Assembly: GCA_911728435.2 (NCBI GenBank)
Contig: OU452213.1
Location: forward strand, 6,489,834-6,553,833
Reading direction: 5' to 3'
DNA: 64,000 nt
Origin: Apoderus coryli
Taxonomy: Eukaryota > Arthropoda > Insecta > Coleoptera > Attelabidae
Each line of letters starts with the position of its first letter. Position 1 is the first letter of the stretch. This document shows positions 55,110 through 64,000 of the stretch, one piece after another. Position numbers and translations under genes: made by a program. A model generated the notes under the pieces. The model had not been told where the DNA came from. It was given only the letters and a program-made list of their open reading frames with translations, and did no database searches.

Positions 55110-56445
55110 AAAAAACTCAAATTTTAAATATTTACATACAATATTTACAATCTTCACATATAAAATGACACATAATTGTAATTTCACAAGACCATGTATA
55201 AACATTTAATGTATAAGGCACATGTCAAAACACAACAGTTTCTAAATAACAGCTACTCGGGCATCCCGCGAAAAATACTCGTCAACAGAATATATCGCCT
55301 CAGATACAAGCAACGATATTAGTAACACTGAGAACTTCTTAATTTCTTTTATAGACTTTAAGTTATCTGGCAGTTTATTATAGATCATGATCCCCTGGCA
55401 ATAAATTGACTTCTGAGTAAAATTGTATTTAAACTTGGTTATGTGTAAGTCGTTTTGACTCCTTGTATTCACAGTATGTGTATCACGGGTTTGTGGAAAA
55501 TTCTTTATATTTTTTTGAATAAAAACACATACTTCATAAATGTATGCTTCACAAATATATCATGCGTCATGGTAGAGTCACCTCATAAAAATACCCCGTA
55601 CCTCAGGCGCGACTCCACTTGGGCATAGTAAAGCATCAACAACTGACCCTGATCCAAGACTGACCTCAGTGAGTTCATCAAATAAAAGTATGAATTTAAC
55701 TGACCCACTACTCTCTCACAATGAAACTTCCAGGTTAAACCGCTATCCATCCGAACACCCAAGAAATCCACATAACATGAGGCAGCATTCTCATCACCGC
55801 CAACTCTTACAGCAAGAGGCTGACATGTGCTTGGTCTAACACTAAACCTCATCAATTTCGTCTTTGATGAGTTAAAATAAAGGCAATTTTTCTCGAAGAA
55901 TCCGCAAAACTTCTGAAGAAGTAGAGCAGAATCCCCCTGAAGTTCATCTGTTGAATCATTCGAAACAATGAAAGATATATCATCTGGAGTCATTGATAAT
56001 ATCTCATTAACGTACAACACAAACAAAACCGGCCCCAGTACCAAGCCCTGGGGCACACCGATGCGAGTATAGGTTGGTCTAGAATTGACAGTCTGTGAGT
56101 CGCATACGTATGGGTGATACTGACGTACTGCTGCATATCACTCAAGAATGTCTTAATCCAATTCAATGCCGGTCCCGTAATTCCATAAGCAGATAAACGA
56201 GCCAATAAAATTTCATGATTCACACAATCAAAGGCTTTACTGAGATCGCAGAAAATCCCAGCTGGAGCCTCACCTCGTTCTATATATCTCAAAATCTCTC
56301 CGTACACAGACTCTATAGCTGTCTGTGTAGATTTCCCACTCTGAAACCCATGCTGTCTTCGTGAAATAATATTATTTCTACTCAAGAAAATATTTAGTCT
56401 GTCGAGAAAACAAATCTCAAAAAGCTTCGAAAATGACGATACTTG
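55110..56445 (-). pseudogene. Jockey-type LINE, decayed, tail-to-tail with the previous LINE
   Basis: Minus-strand blocks: FSKLFEICFLDRLNIFLSRN then NIISRRQHGFQSGKSTQTAI (56440-56300); GIFCDLSKAFDCVNHEILLA (first Asp box); GPALNWIKTFLSDMQQYVSI; a frameshift; PQGLVLGPVLFVLYVNEILS (56056 on); FIVSNDSTDEL where the FADDT box should be, so the catalytic Asp pair is destroyed; LYFNSSKTKLMRFSVRPSTC; VDFLGVRMDSGLTWKFHCER; then, after a deletion, YNFTQKSIYCQGIMIYNKLP and AIYSVDEYFS at the C-terminus (55472-55242). The 3' end lies near 55100. Confidence 0.9.
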
Positions 56446-56464
56446 GACATATCAAATTGATCAC

Positions 56465-56560
56465 AATTCCTTGGGAGATAATTAAAACCTTAAGAAGTAC
56501 ATTAATTTCTCACGCATTTTATAGCCTGAATGAGTTCTTTATTTTTAACTGTAAGTAATG
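56465..56560 (+). pseudogene. LINE ORF2 extreme C-terminus
   Basis: The plus strand reads KTLRSTLISHAFYSLNEFFI, matching the final helix of Jockey-type ORF2 (KTKIKTYLLKHCFYSVDEFL), followed by an AT-rich 3' UTR-like stretch. Very short fragment. Confidence 0.6.
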
Positions 56561-59125
56561 ATATTTCTCCTGATATTGTATTGTGTATTATTTAATGCAT
56601 TTTTGTATACTTTAATGCCCGTATTTATTCTATTATTTAATGTGATCACTATGTATTTTGTTTCCATAATTAATAAGGTTTTCTTTTGACTTTATATACG
56701 ACTTTATGAATATATTTCCACCAAATTTGCCTTCTTGTAGTATACTGCCACAGTTTCTGTGGTGGTATCACTTGACCTTCTTTATTGACAGCTAAATTGT
56801 TTCCAAAGCGCGCTAAGTTAGTGTTCTGTTCAAATTCATTATGGTTTTTATAGTAAAATATTTGCCAAGTATCAAGTTTTAATTAAAAGTAAATTACAAG
56901 TGTTTTTTGTAGTTTTTTTTTTCTTTTGATCCAACGCAAATATTATTCTAGTTAATAAAAAAAAAATCGATAAAGATTAAATGCAAAGGTGATTTTAAAA
57001 ATTATTTGCATCAACCGTTAGGGGTATTTTTGTTAAAGATTTGATTTTTTATGGGAAAAACAGTGTCAGGCATAATAATTTGTAACTTAAACAATTTGAA
57101 AATATAATTTTATATTACCGAAACAGTTGTTAATAATTTTTTAAAGATTTTAAAAATCCGAATACATACTCTTACTTTTGAAAAAATAGAAAAAATAAAA
57201 AATTGCACGACTGAAAATTGATCGATGAGTAAAAAAGTAAAATACAAACAACTTTTTACTTTAACATTTTTTGACATTTAAATAATAAGACCAGTTTTTG
57301 AAATCTCCCGAAAAAATTGTCAATTTTGACAGGCGAAGAAAGTTATATTATACAGCAATGGTACGTTAACTTTTGATACGCTCGTAACAGAAATATACTA
57401 CCTACAGACTACATATTTCCACGTACCTATACACACATTTTGATTGTATTTGACTAAAGACAAGCATTTGACAGAGAAAAAAATTTGGAACAAGCGATGA
57501 TATAATAAAAAGGGCGGCCCATTATAAAAACAAGGTTAATATAGTGATAACTTGCAAAATTAAATATATAAAATTTTTCTAAGTACACCACTATATTTAA
57601 CGTAAAACTAGCTCTAACTTTTATTAAAACTACATATAGCTAACTTTAATAGCAACGGAAATATCCAAGAAAATGACAAAAAAATTAAAATCCGCCTGTA
57701 TACAAGTTAGCCTTGATTTGATTGCGGCATTAAACTGAACTCACAAAAATAGAACGTGACGTACAACTTCCCACTCCTCTATCTATTACCGCTCAGGCTG
57801 GACCTACCTTCAAAAGCCATCAAAAATTGGCCACCACATTCAATTGTAATTACTTAATATATTGAAGGAATAGTCCCATCATTGAATGGCACCTTTGGAG
57901 ATTTAGTTTAAAAAGAACATAAAAAAAGATGATCAACGTCAACCATCCAATATATAGAAGCGACTGTAATTCACCACAGAATTGCCTATAAACAGACGTC
58001 ATGAAATTCACTGGGCTTTGGTAAGCAATAAAACCTTCCCAAAAAAATGTCCTCCATCTGACAATTTTTCCAAAATTATTCTAATACCCCGCCCTATTAA
58101 TACAAAATCACACCCAAACTATGCATTCAGCCATGATAGTCGGTCGAAGCAGGTATTAGGTACCCGAAAAATCTAACAGCCAATAGTGTGATAGTTTGGG
58201 TCCCACCTAAAATATATTTCGGTATGCTATGCGACTTGATCCAGGCACCAAACAAGTAGTAAAGAAAAAAAATGAAATAAATATGTCTGTGTGTCGCTAT
58301 TGGCCACCCAATGCTATCCAACTACTTTGAACGCCTGTGTAGATGACCTTGAATTAGAATTGACAAATGGAAAATATTTATTAGGCTTACTAAATGGTTG
58401 TGTATGCATTAATGGTGACTGGTTTCGGGTATTGTTATTATGAGTAGGCATTTGGCTTTTGATTTGAATTGTTAGTTGGATAATAATTTGTTTTGAGGAT
58501 CTAGTTTTAGAAGTTTTTTTCTGTTTCGTTTTTCATGATTTGTGAAGTGTTGAACCCGAATTTAAACTTTGCCACCTCAAAAACTAGGAACAACTGCGAA
58601 AAAAGTGTATTTTTTTCGGTTTTTTACCTGTAATTCGACTAAATTTCCTAAATCAGGGGCGCCAGAACCATGGGGGCAATGGGGCCCGAGCTCCCATAGT
58701 GAAATAGTTATATACTGATGTATACTCAAACCACAATCCCATAGCGAACCTCTTTGTTAAGAGCAAATAATTAGGGCTCGGGCTAGACCTGAAACAATAA
58801 TGTTCAGACTTTTTTAAATAATCGATGAGTAGAATCTTTGGTGAAGTGGTAAAACGTGTTTAGATTAGTTTTTTAAAGCTATACAATTATTTTTCACAAT
58901 TCCCATTACGTCTTGCACATCAGAAAGAAGTTTTTCGAGACTACGAAGATTAAAAATCAATTTACGGTCCAATATGACACAGTAAACACTGTGCTATTGT
59001 AATTTTTACAAAGAACTTTTGACAGAAGTCAGAGTAACAACAAGGTTGCAAATATTTTTATTTTAAAAAATGCCAAAGGCAGCAGACCTTCTTACAATAG
59101 TAATAAATTATAAATTTGTTCCTAT
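56561..59125. other. AT-rich region without recognised feature
   Basis: No coding region, tandem array or terminal repeat stood out. Frames at 57982-58176 and 58127-58321 (minus) overlap on opposite strands and have no domain. Confidence 0.5.
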
Positions 59126-59127
59126 TT

Positions 59128-60245
59128 TTTATGTCCAAGATAAAAATGGGATAGCATTGGAAACGATAGGAGTTACAATGTCACATGAATTAGAGAAAAT
59201 TTGTACAATTTACACACCTTTTAAATGGTGTTTTCAAAAGTAAACTAAGTTTGAAAAACCGATTTTTTGCGATTTAAGTTTTTATTTATTTCTGACGTTA
59301 TTTTTACAGATATAAAAAAATTAAAAGCACCATTATCAACTTCGTTTTTTAAATACGGCCCTGGATTTTTTATTGTTAAAATTAAACCCATTTTTACTGT
59401 TTTTAGCTGTTATTCAAAGTTATTCAAGAAAAAATCGCCATAGTTTGTCACTTATTTTACGTAAAACATTCATCTGAGAAAGCCGTTTTTTAAATAACTT
59501 CAAAAGGCACAAAAATTTCAACTAAATTTAAAAAACCGCGTACAGAATAAAATGTTGTACTGAAACAGAAATAAATTGTCAAATAATAATAAATAATTGT
59601 TTTTTTTTCCTCTTAATTTTCTTGAACCGTATATTTTTTAATTTTTTGGATATCTTTCTTGGGTTTTTGGTTCGCATAAACAAACAATAGTGAGATTAAA
59701 TCAAAAATTGTTTGTCGAAACGTCGTAAAGAAAAAAAAAAGATTGACATAAAATAAAAGTTTGTTATCTCACTATTGTTTGTTAATGCGAACCAAAAACC
59801 CAAGAAAGATATCCAAAAAATTATAAATAATTGTGAGTAACGACGAGAGAATTTTTTAGCAAAACCTACTACTCAGCATTCAGTCAGATAGGTGCCAAAC
59901 TATGGCGATTTTGCTTGAATAATTTAAAATAACAACTAAAAACAGTGAAAACTTTTTACGTTGATATACCACCTATTTTTGATTTGGAAATGGATTTAAA
60001 TTTAACAATAAAAAATCCAGAGCCGTATTTAAAAAAAATCGTAGTGAAAATTAGTAAATGCTATCTTTTTCTTCTCAAAAAGTAACAATGAGAAAGTGCT
60101 TTTCATTTTTTTATATCTATAAAAATATTGTCAGAAATAAATAAAAATGAAAATCACAAAAAACCTCGAAAACGACGAATTTTAGTTTAATTTTGAAAAC
60201 AACATTTAAAGGGTATTATCCCATTCTTATCTTAGACATAAATAA
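59128..60245. mobile_element. 1.1-kb fold-back element with nested inner arms
   Basis: Outer arms 59128-59470 and 59885-60245 are imperfect inverted repeats (AAATACGGCCCTGGATTTTT versus AAATACGGCTCTGGATTTTT; TATTTATTTCTGAC; AAAATCGCCATAGTTTG). Inner arms 59625-59688 and 59764-59825 are almost identical (TTTTTTGGATATCTTTCTTG, GGTTTTTGGTTCGCAT). The centre contains AATTGTTTGTCGAAACGTCG (59705-59724). It shares its central string and the outer CTTGAACC/GGTTCG elements with the fold-back at 35305-35645. No coding capacity. Confidence 0.8.
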
Positions 60246-60334
60246 ATAAATATTATGTTACTATTATATGAGTAAAGATTTTAACGGTGAAATTTTCGCT
60301 TCATGCCTTTATTGTTTGGAATCATCAGTTCCAA

Positions 60335-60490
60335 TCAATTAATAATCAGCCAGGATTAATACATTTCAGCGTTTCTATCAAGACAGCACCTGAGTAACAA
60401 TTATTCAAACCGTTGGATCCCGACCTAACGCCACTGGAATTTTGCGGGTGGATTTACAGCCAAAAATAAGTCTTCGAATTTCAAAATTTA
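60335..60490 (+). pseudogene. mariner-like transposase remnant (third-Asp block)
   Basis: The plus strand reads FYQDST (cf. FQQDGAP) and, in a shifted frame, LDPDLTPLEFCGWIYSQK, cf. SPDLTPLDFFLWGYLKSK. The third catalytic Asp is Glu here. Only these blocks are recognisable. Confidence 0.55.
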
Positions 60491-61190
60491 CTTAAAACTT
60501 ATAATGTGTTCAGTGCTGGGAAGCACGTATCTTTGCAAATGCAGCTTTTCCAACAAGAGATTTGTAAAGGCAAAATATAGATGTTGCTCAGTCCCTTCGT
60601 TCTCAAATTTTTCACTAATTTTTTTGTGATTTAATAAATAAAAAACAATCAAATATTATTTCAAGATTTGTTGTTTCAGTGTAGTATTGATATTGCTGTC
60701 ATTTTATCTCGTTTCCACTAACATTGTGTAAGTATATTGAAAACGTTGTGATCAGAGACCACCTCCAAGTGAGATTAACCAAGTTATAAATAAATATCTA
60801 CGAATATTATTTATCTATATCGCGAAGAGAGCTTGAACTTCCTCTCTATGCAAACCGTAAATATTATACCTATTTGTATATAAATAGTACATTATTTACT
60901 TCTCTATAAACTATGTACCTACACATAGGATATATATATATACCTATTTATGAATGGAAACGGCAGTTCATTTAGTTTTAGATTATTATTTGTTTTTTTA
61001 CCCAGTTAAACATCATATTGTAGGTATAGGTAGGAATATACCTAGTAAAATGTGTATTTACGCTAACAGAACAACATAACATACCGTTGTGCCTAATATA
61101 TTAGAGAAAATGTACAAAATCACAGCTAATTTTGTGGAATTTCGAGGGAAATTAAGACAACACTGATGTTGTCTCGTATATTGCTACATT
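60491..61190. other. AT-rich spacer
   Basis: Nothing recognised; a short (TA)n run near 60932. Confidence 0.5.
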
Positions 61191-61199
61191 AAATTCCCG

Positions 61200-61530
61200 G
61201 AAATGGCTTCTCTACAAGGTTAACTACGTGGGCTACCAGCGTACTCCAGCCGTTTCCTCATCCAGCTCTTCTGGCCTTAAGACCAGCATCCTCGGCCTTC
61301 TCCCAATTCGGTTCCAGGCTCGCAACTCTCCACTGTAGCCACAATGCCTTGGCGCAGGTCATCCAAAGAACCCTCCCGCCAAAAACCTTCTTTTGAAAAT
61401 GCAGTGGCGGTGTGGCATCCAACGCTGCAATCGATTTTAGAGGAAAGACATTCGTATGCGTAATTTTTCGCATGAGCGTCCTTAAGATTAATTGTGGCAA
61501 GAACAAAATAAAACTGCAAGCTTGAGAATT
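61200..61530 (-). other. GC-richer segment with unidentified open frames
   Basis: Two overlapping minus-strand frames (61506-61258, 82 codons, and 61519-61277, 80 codons) stand out because the DNA is far less AT-rich than its surroundings. Fragments such as LHFQKKVFGGRVLWMTCAKA do not match a family I know. It could be an exon fragment, a retrogene piece or a part of an old element; I cannot tell. Confidence 0.3.
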
Positions 61531-62045
61531 TTCTTATTTAAAATTTGCAAGTAAATAAATTCTAAAATACGAATTGAAGTTTAATTTTTTATTCCCACCC
61601 TCTAAAACTTGCAACAGTCCTTGAATAATTAATATGTTCGAATTTTGTTTTATATACGAGTATGATGATGATGGGCATATATTATCTCTCTAAGGGAGGC
61701 CTGTATCCGCAAGATTTCTCACACTATCAGTACGATTTCTCTTTCTCATCAAAATATATGACTTTATTTTCAGAAACAATCCGTACAAACATACATAAAA
61801 AAGTTTCATCAAAATGGCGAAGTTTTAGCCTAAGCTACTTTTGAAATACTTAACCACGAGCTAATACTAAATACCTAATATTATTGAAAACAACAATAAT
61901 AAACCAAATAATCGTATAAATAACAATAAATAATAACTATAAGTAACAATTTATTATTGAATAATATATTAAGCATACATACATACATTCTTTTTCTTAA
62001 TAATAATCCTTCAACTATAGCACATTCATTTCCCCTAAAAATTAG
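61531..62045. other. AT-rich spacer, possibly LINE 3' UTR
   Basis: Contains AATAA-rich sequence (61880-61950) that may include the 3' end of the minus-strand LINE next to it. Confidence 0.35.
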
Positions 62046-62049
62046 TTCC

Positions 62050-62985
62050 TCAGTGCAACTCGAAATCAGGTTAGAGTAGGCAGAGCTTTTATGGTATTAT
62101 CCAAAGTGTTAAAGACACTAACGGCATTATATGTAAAGGATCGTCGAAACATTGTCGTGGTATGACGGGGCATCGTTGGCATATTGTGAAATCGCAGATT
62201 TACTTGATGAACATTTCTTCTATAAATTAGTTTATCCATTAGATATTTTGGCAATGAAGTAAGTAGAACCTTTTTAATAAATATTAGGTATTGTAACCGA
62301 ACAAGCCTCTCAATATTTAACCATCTTAGAAACGGAAACAAGTGTGAGATATGATCGTACTTCCGTAAACTAATTTGGATCTTGAATCTAGACAGGGATA
62401 ATACACAATATTTGCATAACCGATAAAACCAGATCTTCACACAATTTCTTCCTATATTTAAAATTTAGTAGGTCCTTATTATTGTATAATAACTTCAATC
62501 TCAAATATGTAGATTGAAGTAATTTTTTTACATGTCCCTCAAATCTAAGTTTTTCATCAATAATAAGACCCAGAACCTTAATCTCACTAGAAAACTCAAC
62601 TTTCACATTGGACACCATGATTGCAGCGTTATTTTTTATATAGGCATGACTAGAAGCCTGCGCAAACACTAGGAGGTTAGTTTTAGTGGCATTCAATTTA
62701 AAGTTGTGTTGGAGAGAATACTCATATATGGCATTCAGATCACTATTTATTTTAGAGACAGCATCTTCAAGATTTTTGGGGTTAAACGTATGGAGCATTT
62801 GTTGGTCGTCCGCAAAGGATCTTAAATCAGAATATTTTACAACCTGAAATATATCCGCAATATAAAGCAGAAACAGAACAGGAAATTATTTCTTTAGAGG
62901 AAGAAAGTATATTATTCAAAGCCATCCTTTGTGATCTTTGAGACAAATAATGTCTGAAAAAGTTAAGTGTGGCATCGCCAAAGCC
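62050..62985 (-). pseudogene. Jockey/CR1-type LINE remnant inserted in or joined to mariner
   Basis: Minus-strand blocks: FGFGDATLNFFRHYLSQRSQ then RMALNNILSSSKEI (RT middle, 62985-62880); a frameshift over the SGVPQG box, which is mostly lost; PVLFLLYIADI; DLRSFADDQQMLHTFNPKNL (catalytic Asp pair intact); YEYSLQHNFKLNATKTNLLV; VKVLGLIIDEKLRFEGHVKK-type block; then in another frame HISHLFPFLRWLNIERLVRL, RLQYLIFIKKVLLTSLPKYL and MPTMPRHTTTMFRRSFTYNA at the C-terminus. The 5' part is replaced abruptly by a mariner fragment at about 62985. Confidence 0.88.
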
Positions 62986-63305
62986 AAAATACGCCTCAGC
63001 TTCAGGGATTACTTCATCATTGGACTTAAATTTCTTTCCAGCAAGCATTCTCTTGAGATCTGAAAACAGGAAAAAGAATACGGTGGGTGGGTAAGCAATT
63101 CGAACCCCAATTCATTCAATTTTGCCATGGTTTTCATCAATTTGTGACACGGTGCATTGTTTTGGTAAAACAAGACTCTTTTTCTTTTGCAAATGTGGCC
63201 AATTCTTTGCGATTTCAGCCTTTAATCGATAGAAAAGTGCACAGTAACAGTCGATGTTGATGGTGGTTTCCGTTTTTACCGTCAAATTTATACACATATC
63301 GTTTG
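62985..63305 (-). pseudogene. mariner transposase remnant, catalytic Asp lost
   Basis: The minus strand reads NLTVKTETTINIDCYCALFY then RLKAEIAKNWPHLQKKKSLV, a frameshift, LFYQNNAPCHKLMKTMAKLN and ELGFELLTHPPYSFSCFQI, a deletion, then KRMLAGKKFKSNDEVIPEAE and AYF. These are mariner blocks between the first Asp and the C-terminus. The second catalytic Asp of QDNAPCH is Asn (QNNAPCH), and the third-Asp block (SPDLAPSDY) is deleted. It is cut at AYF by the LINE. Confidence 0.88.
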
Positions 63306-64000
63306 AAGGTTAGTACTAAATAAAAATCATATGGAAAAAATTCTAGTAACGCCATCTATGTGTCATCCTATGACCTTGTTGAATGATCTAATCTTAGAAT
63401 GTTGATTCCTTTTGTTTGTAATTGTATAATATGACAGATTAATTAAGTCCAAAATCCATTTTGTTTAGCAAATATGATTTTTTGTTCAAGTTTTGACCTT
63501 CTACCTATACCCTTCACTTAGCCTTAGCCATATCTAAAAGTATTTATCCACTAAATTTACAATCTTTTCCCGACAAACCTAGACGATATTATCGTTTATC
63601 TTTTTATCAGTAGGTTCTGTACATATCAGCGAATGCATCATAATAAAACAAATAAAAAATAATTTATAGCAATTTACGTGAAATTATACAGTACTAACCT
63701 ACCCAAATATTTTTTTTCTCATTAACTATTCTCACGATGTAAACGCAATTAAATTAATTACGTACTTCGTCTCTGTATAACGATAAAATTATTATTATTA
63801 TTATGATTATTTTTCACAGTCGCCGTGCATTTATTTATTTATTTGTTTTTTATTCCATATTTTAAATTAAAAAAAAAAAATTGATAATAAATAAATATTA
63901 TTCGATAACGCTAATGCATTATCGCCCCGCACTTAATTTTTGGCAATCGCTTAATAATTTTGTGGTTCAAGTCCATTGTCATTATTTTTGTTGTTAATTT
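63306..64000. other. AT-rich end of window
   Basis: Simple (ATT)n/(TTTA)n runs near 63790 and 63830; no feature supported. Confidence 0.5.

Overview
This is a window of an AT-rich eukaryotic nuclear genome, most likely an insect. The reasons are the mobile-element mix (mariner, DD41D-type mariner relatives, Tc1, P/THAP, BEL/Pao, R1-clade and Jockey/CR1-type LINEs, Crypton-like recombinase) and the lack of bacterial gene organisation. No complete host gene is visible. The only host-gene candidate is one short putative exon near 22.4-22.5 kb with a good start context and a splice donor. If it is real, much of the window could be intron or flank. Almost everything else recognisable is transposon or satellite.

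Layout. 0-0.27 kb: end of a mariner. 1.66-2.81 kb: 46-bp satellite. 3.6-7.5 kb: two LINE remnants (head to head, one with an internal inverted duplication) and an R1-clade remnant. 8.17-10.24 kb: a nearly perfect DD41D Tc1/mariner-superfamily transposon with about 353-bp inverted repeats, TA duplications and an intact transposase, the only apparently intact autonomous element. 10.3-12.2 kb: small remnants and a MITE. 12.8-18.75 kb: two blocks of a ~170-bp satellite; the second is organised in ~305-bp and ~610-bp higher-order units and bracketed by direct repeats. 19.2-21.6 kb: 57-bp satellite in both orientations. 22.4 kb: exon candidate. 25.9-30.7 kb: LINE tails, a Crypton-like copy, RT and Tc1 debris. 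31.4-34.1 kb: 182-bp and 170-bp tandem arrays plus a mariner-like remnant. 35.3-39.9 kb: a fold-back element, two related LINE remnants and a second Crypton-like copy carrying a nested insertion. 40.8-42.3 kb: a rearranged mariner-like element with its 5' end duplicated in inverted orientation. 43.3-44.9 kb: LINE and a fold-back MITE with CAGT ends. 46.15 kb: a GC-rich palindrome. 46.32-48.71 kb: a P-superfamily (THAP) element with inverted ends, a 7-bp target duplication and a visible 63-bp intron. 49.1-49.9 kb: BEL/Pao gag remnant. 50.7-52.45 kb: mariner-type remnants, one a full-length dead mariner. 53.5-56.6 kb: tail-to-tail LINEs. 59.1-60.25 kb: a 1.1-kb fold-back element. 62.0-63.3 kb: a LINE joined to a dead mariner.

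These sequences do not form a pathway. They record successive, often nested, insertions. The most notable are the P/THAP element, the intact DD41D element, the Crypton-like pair, and the fold-back family with a shared TGTCGAAACGTCG centre.
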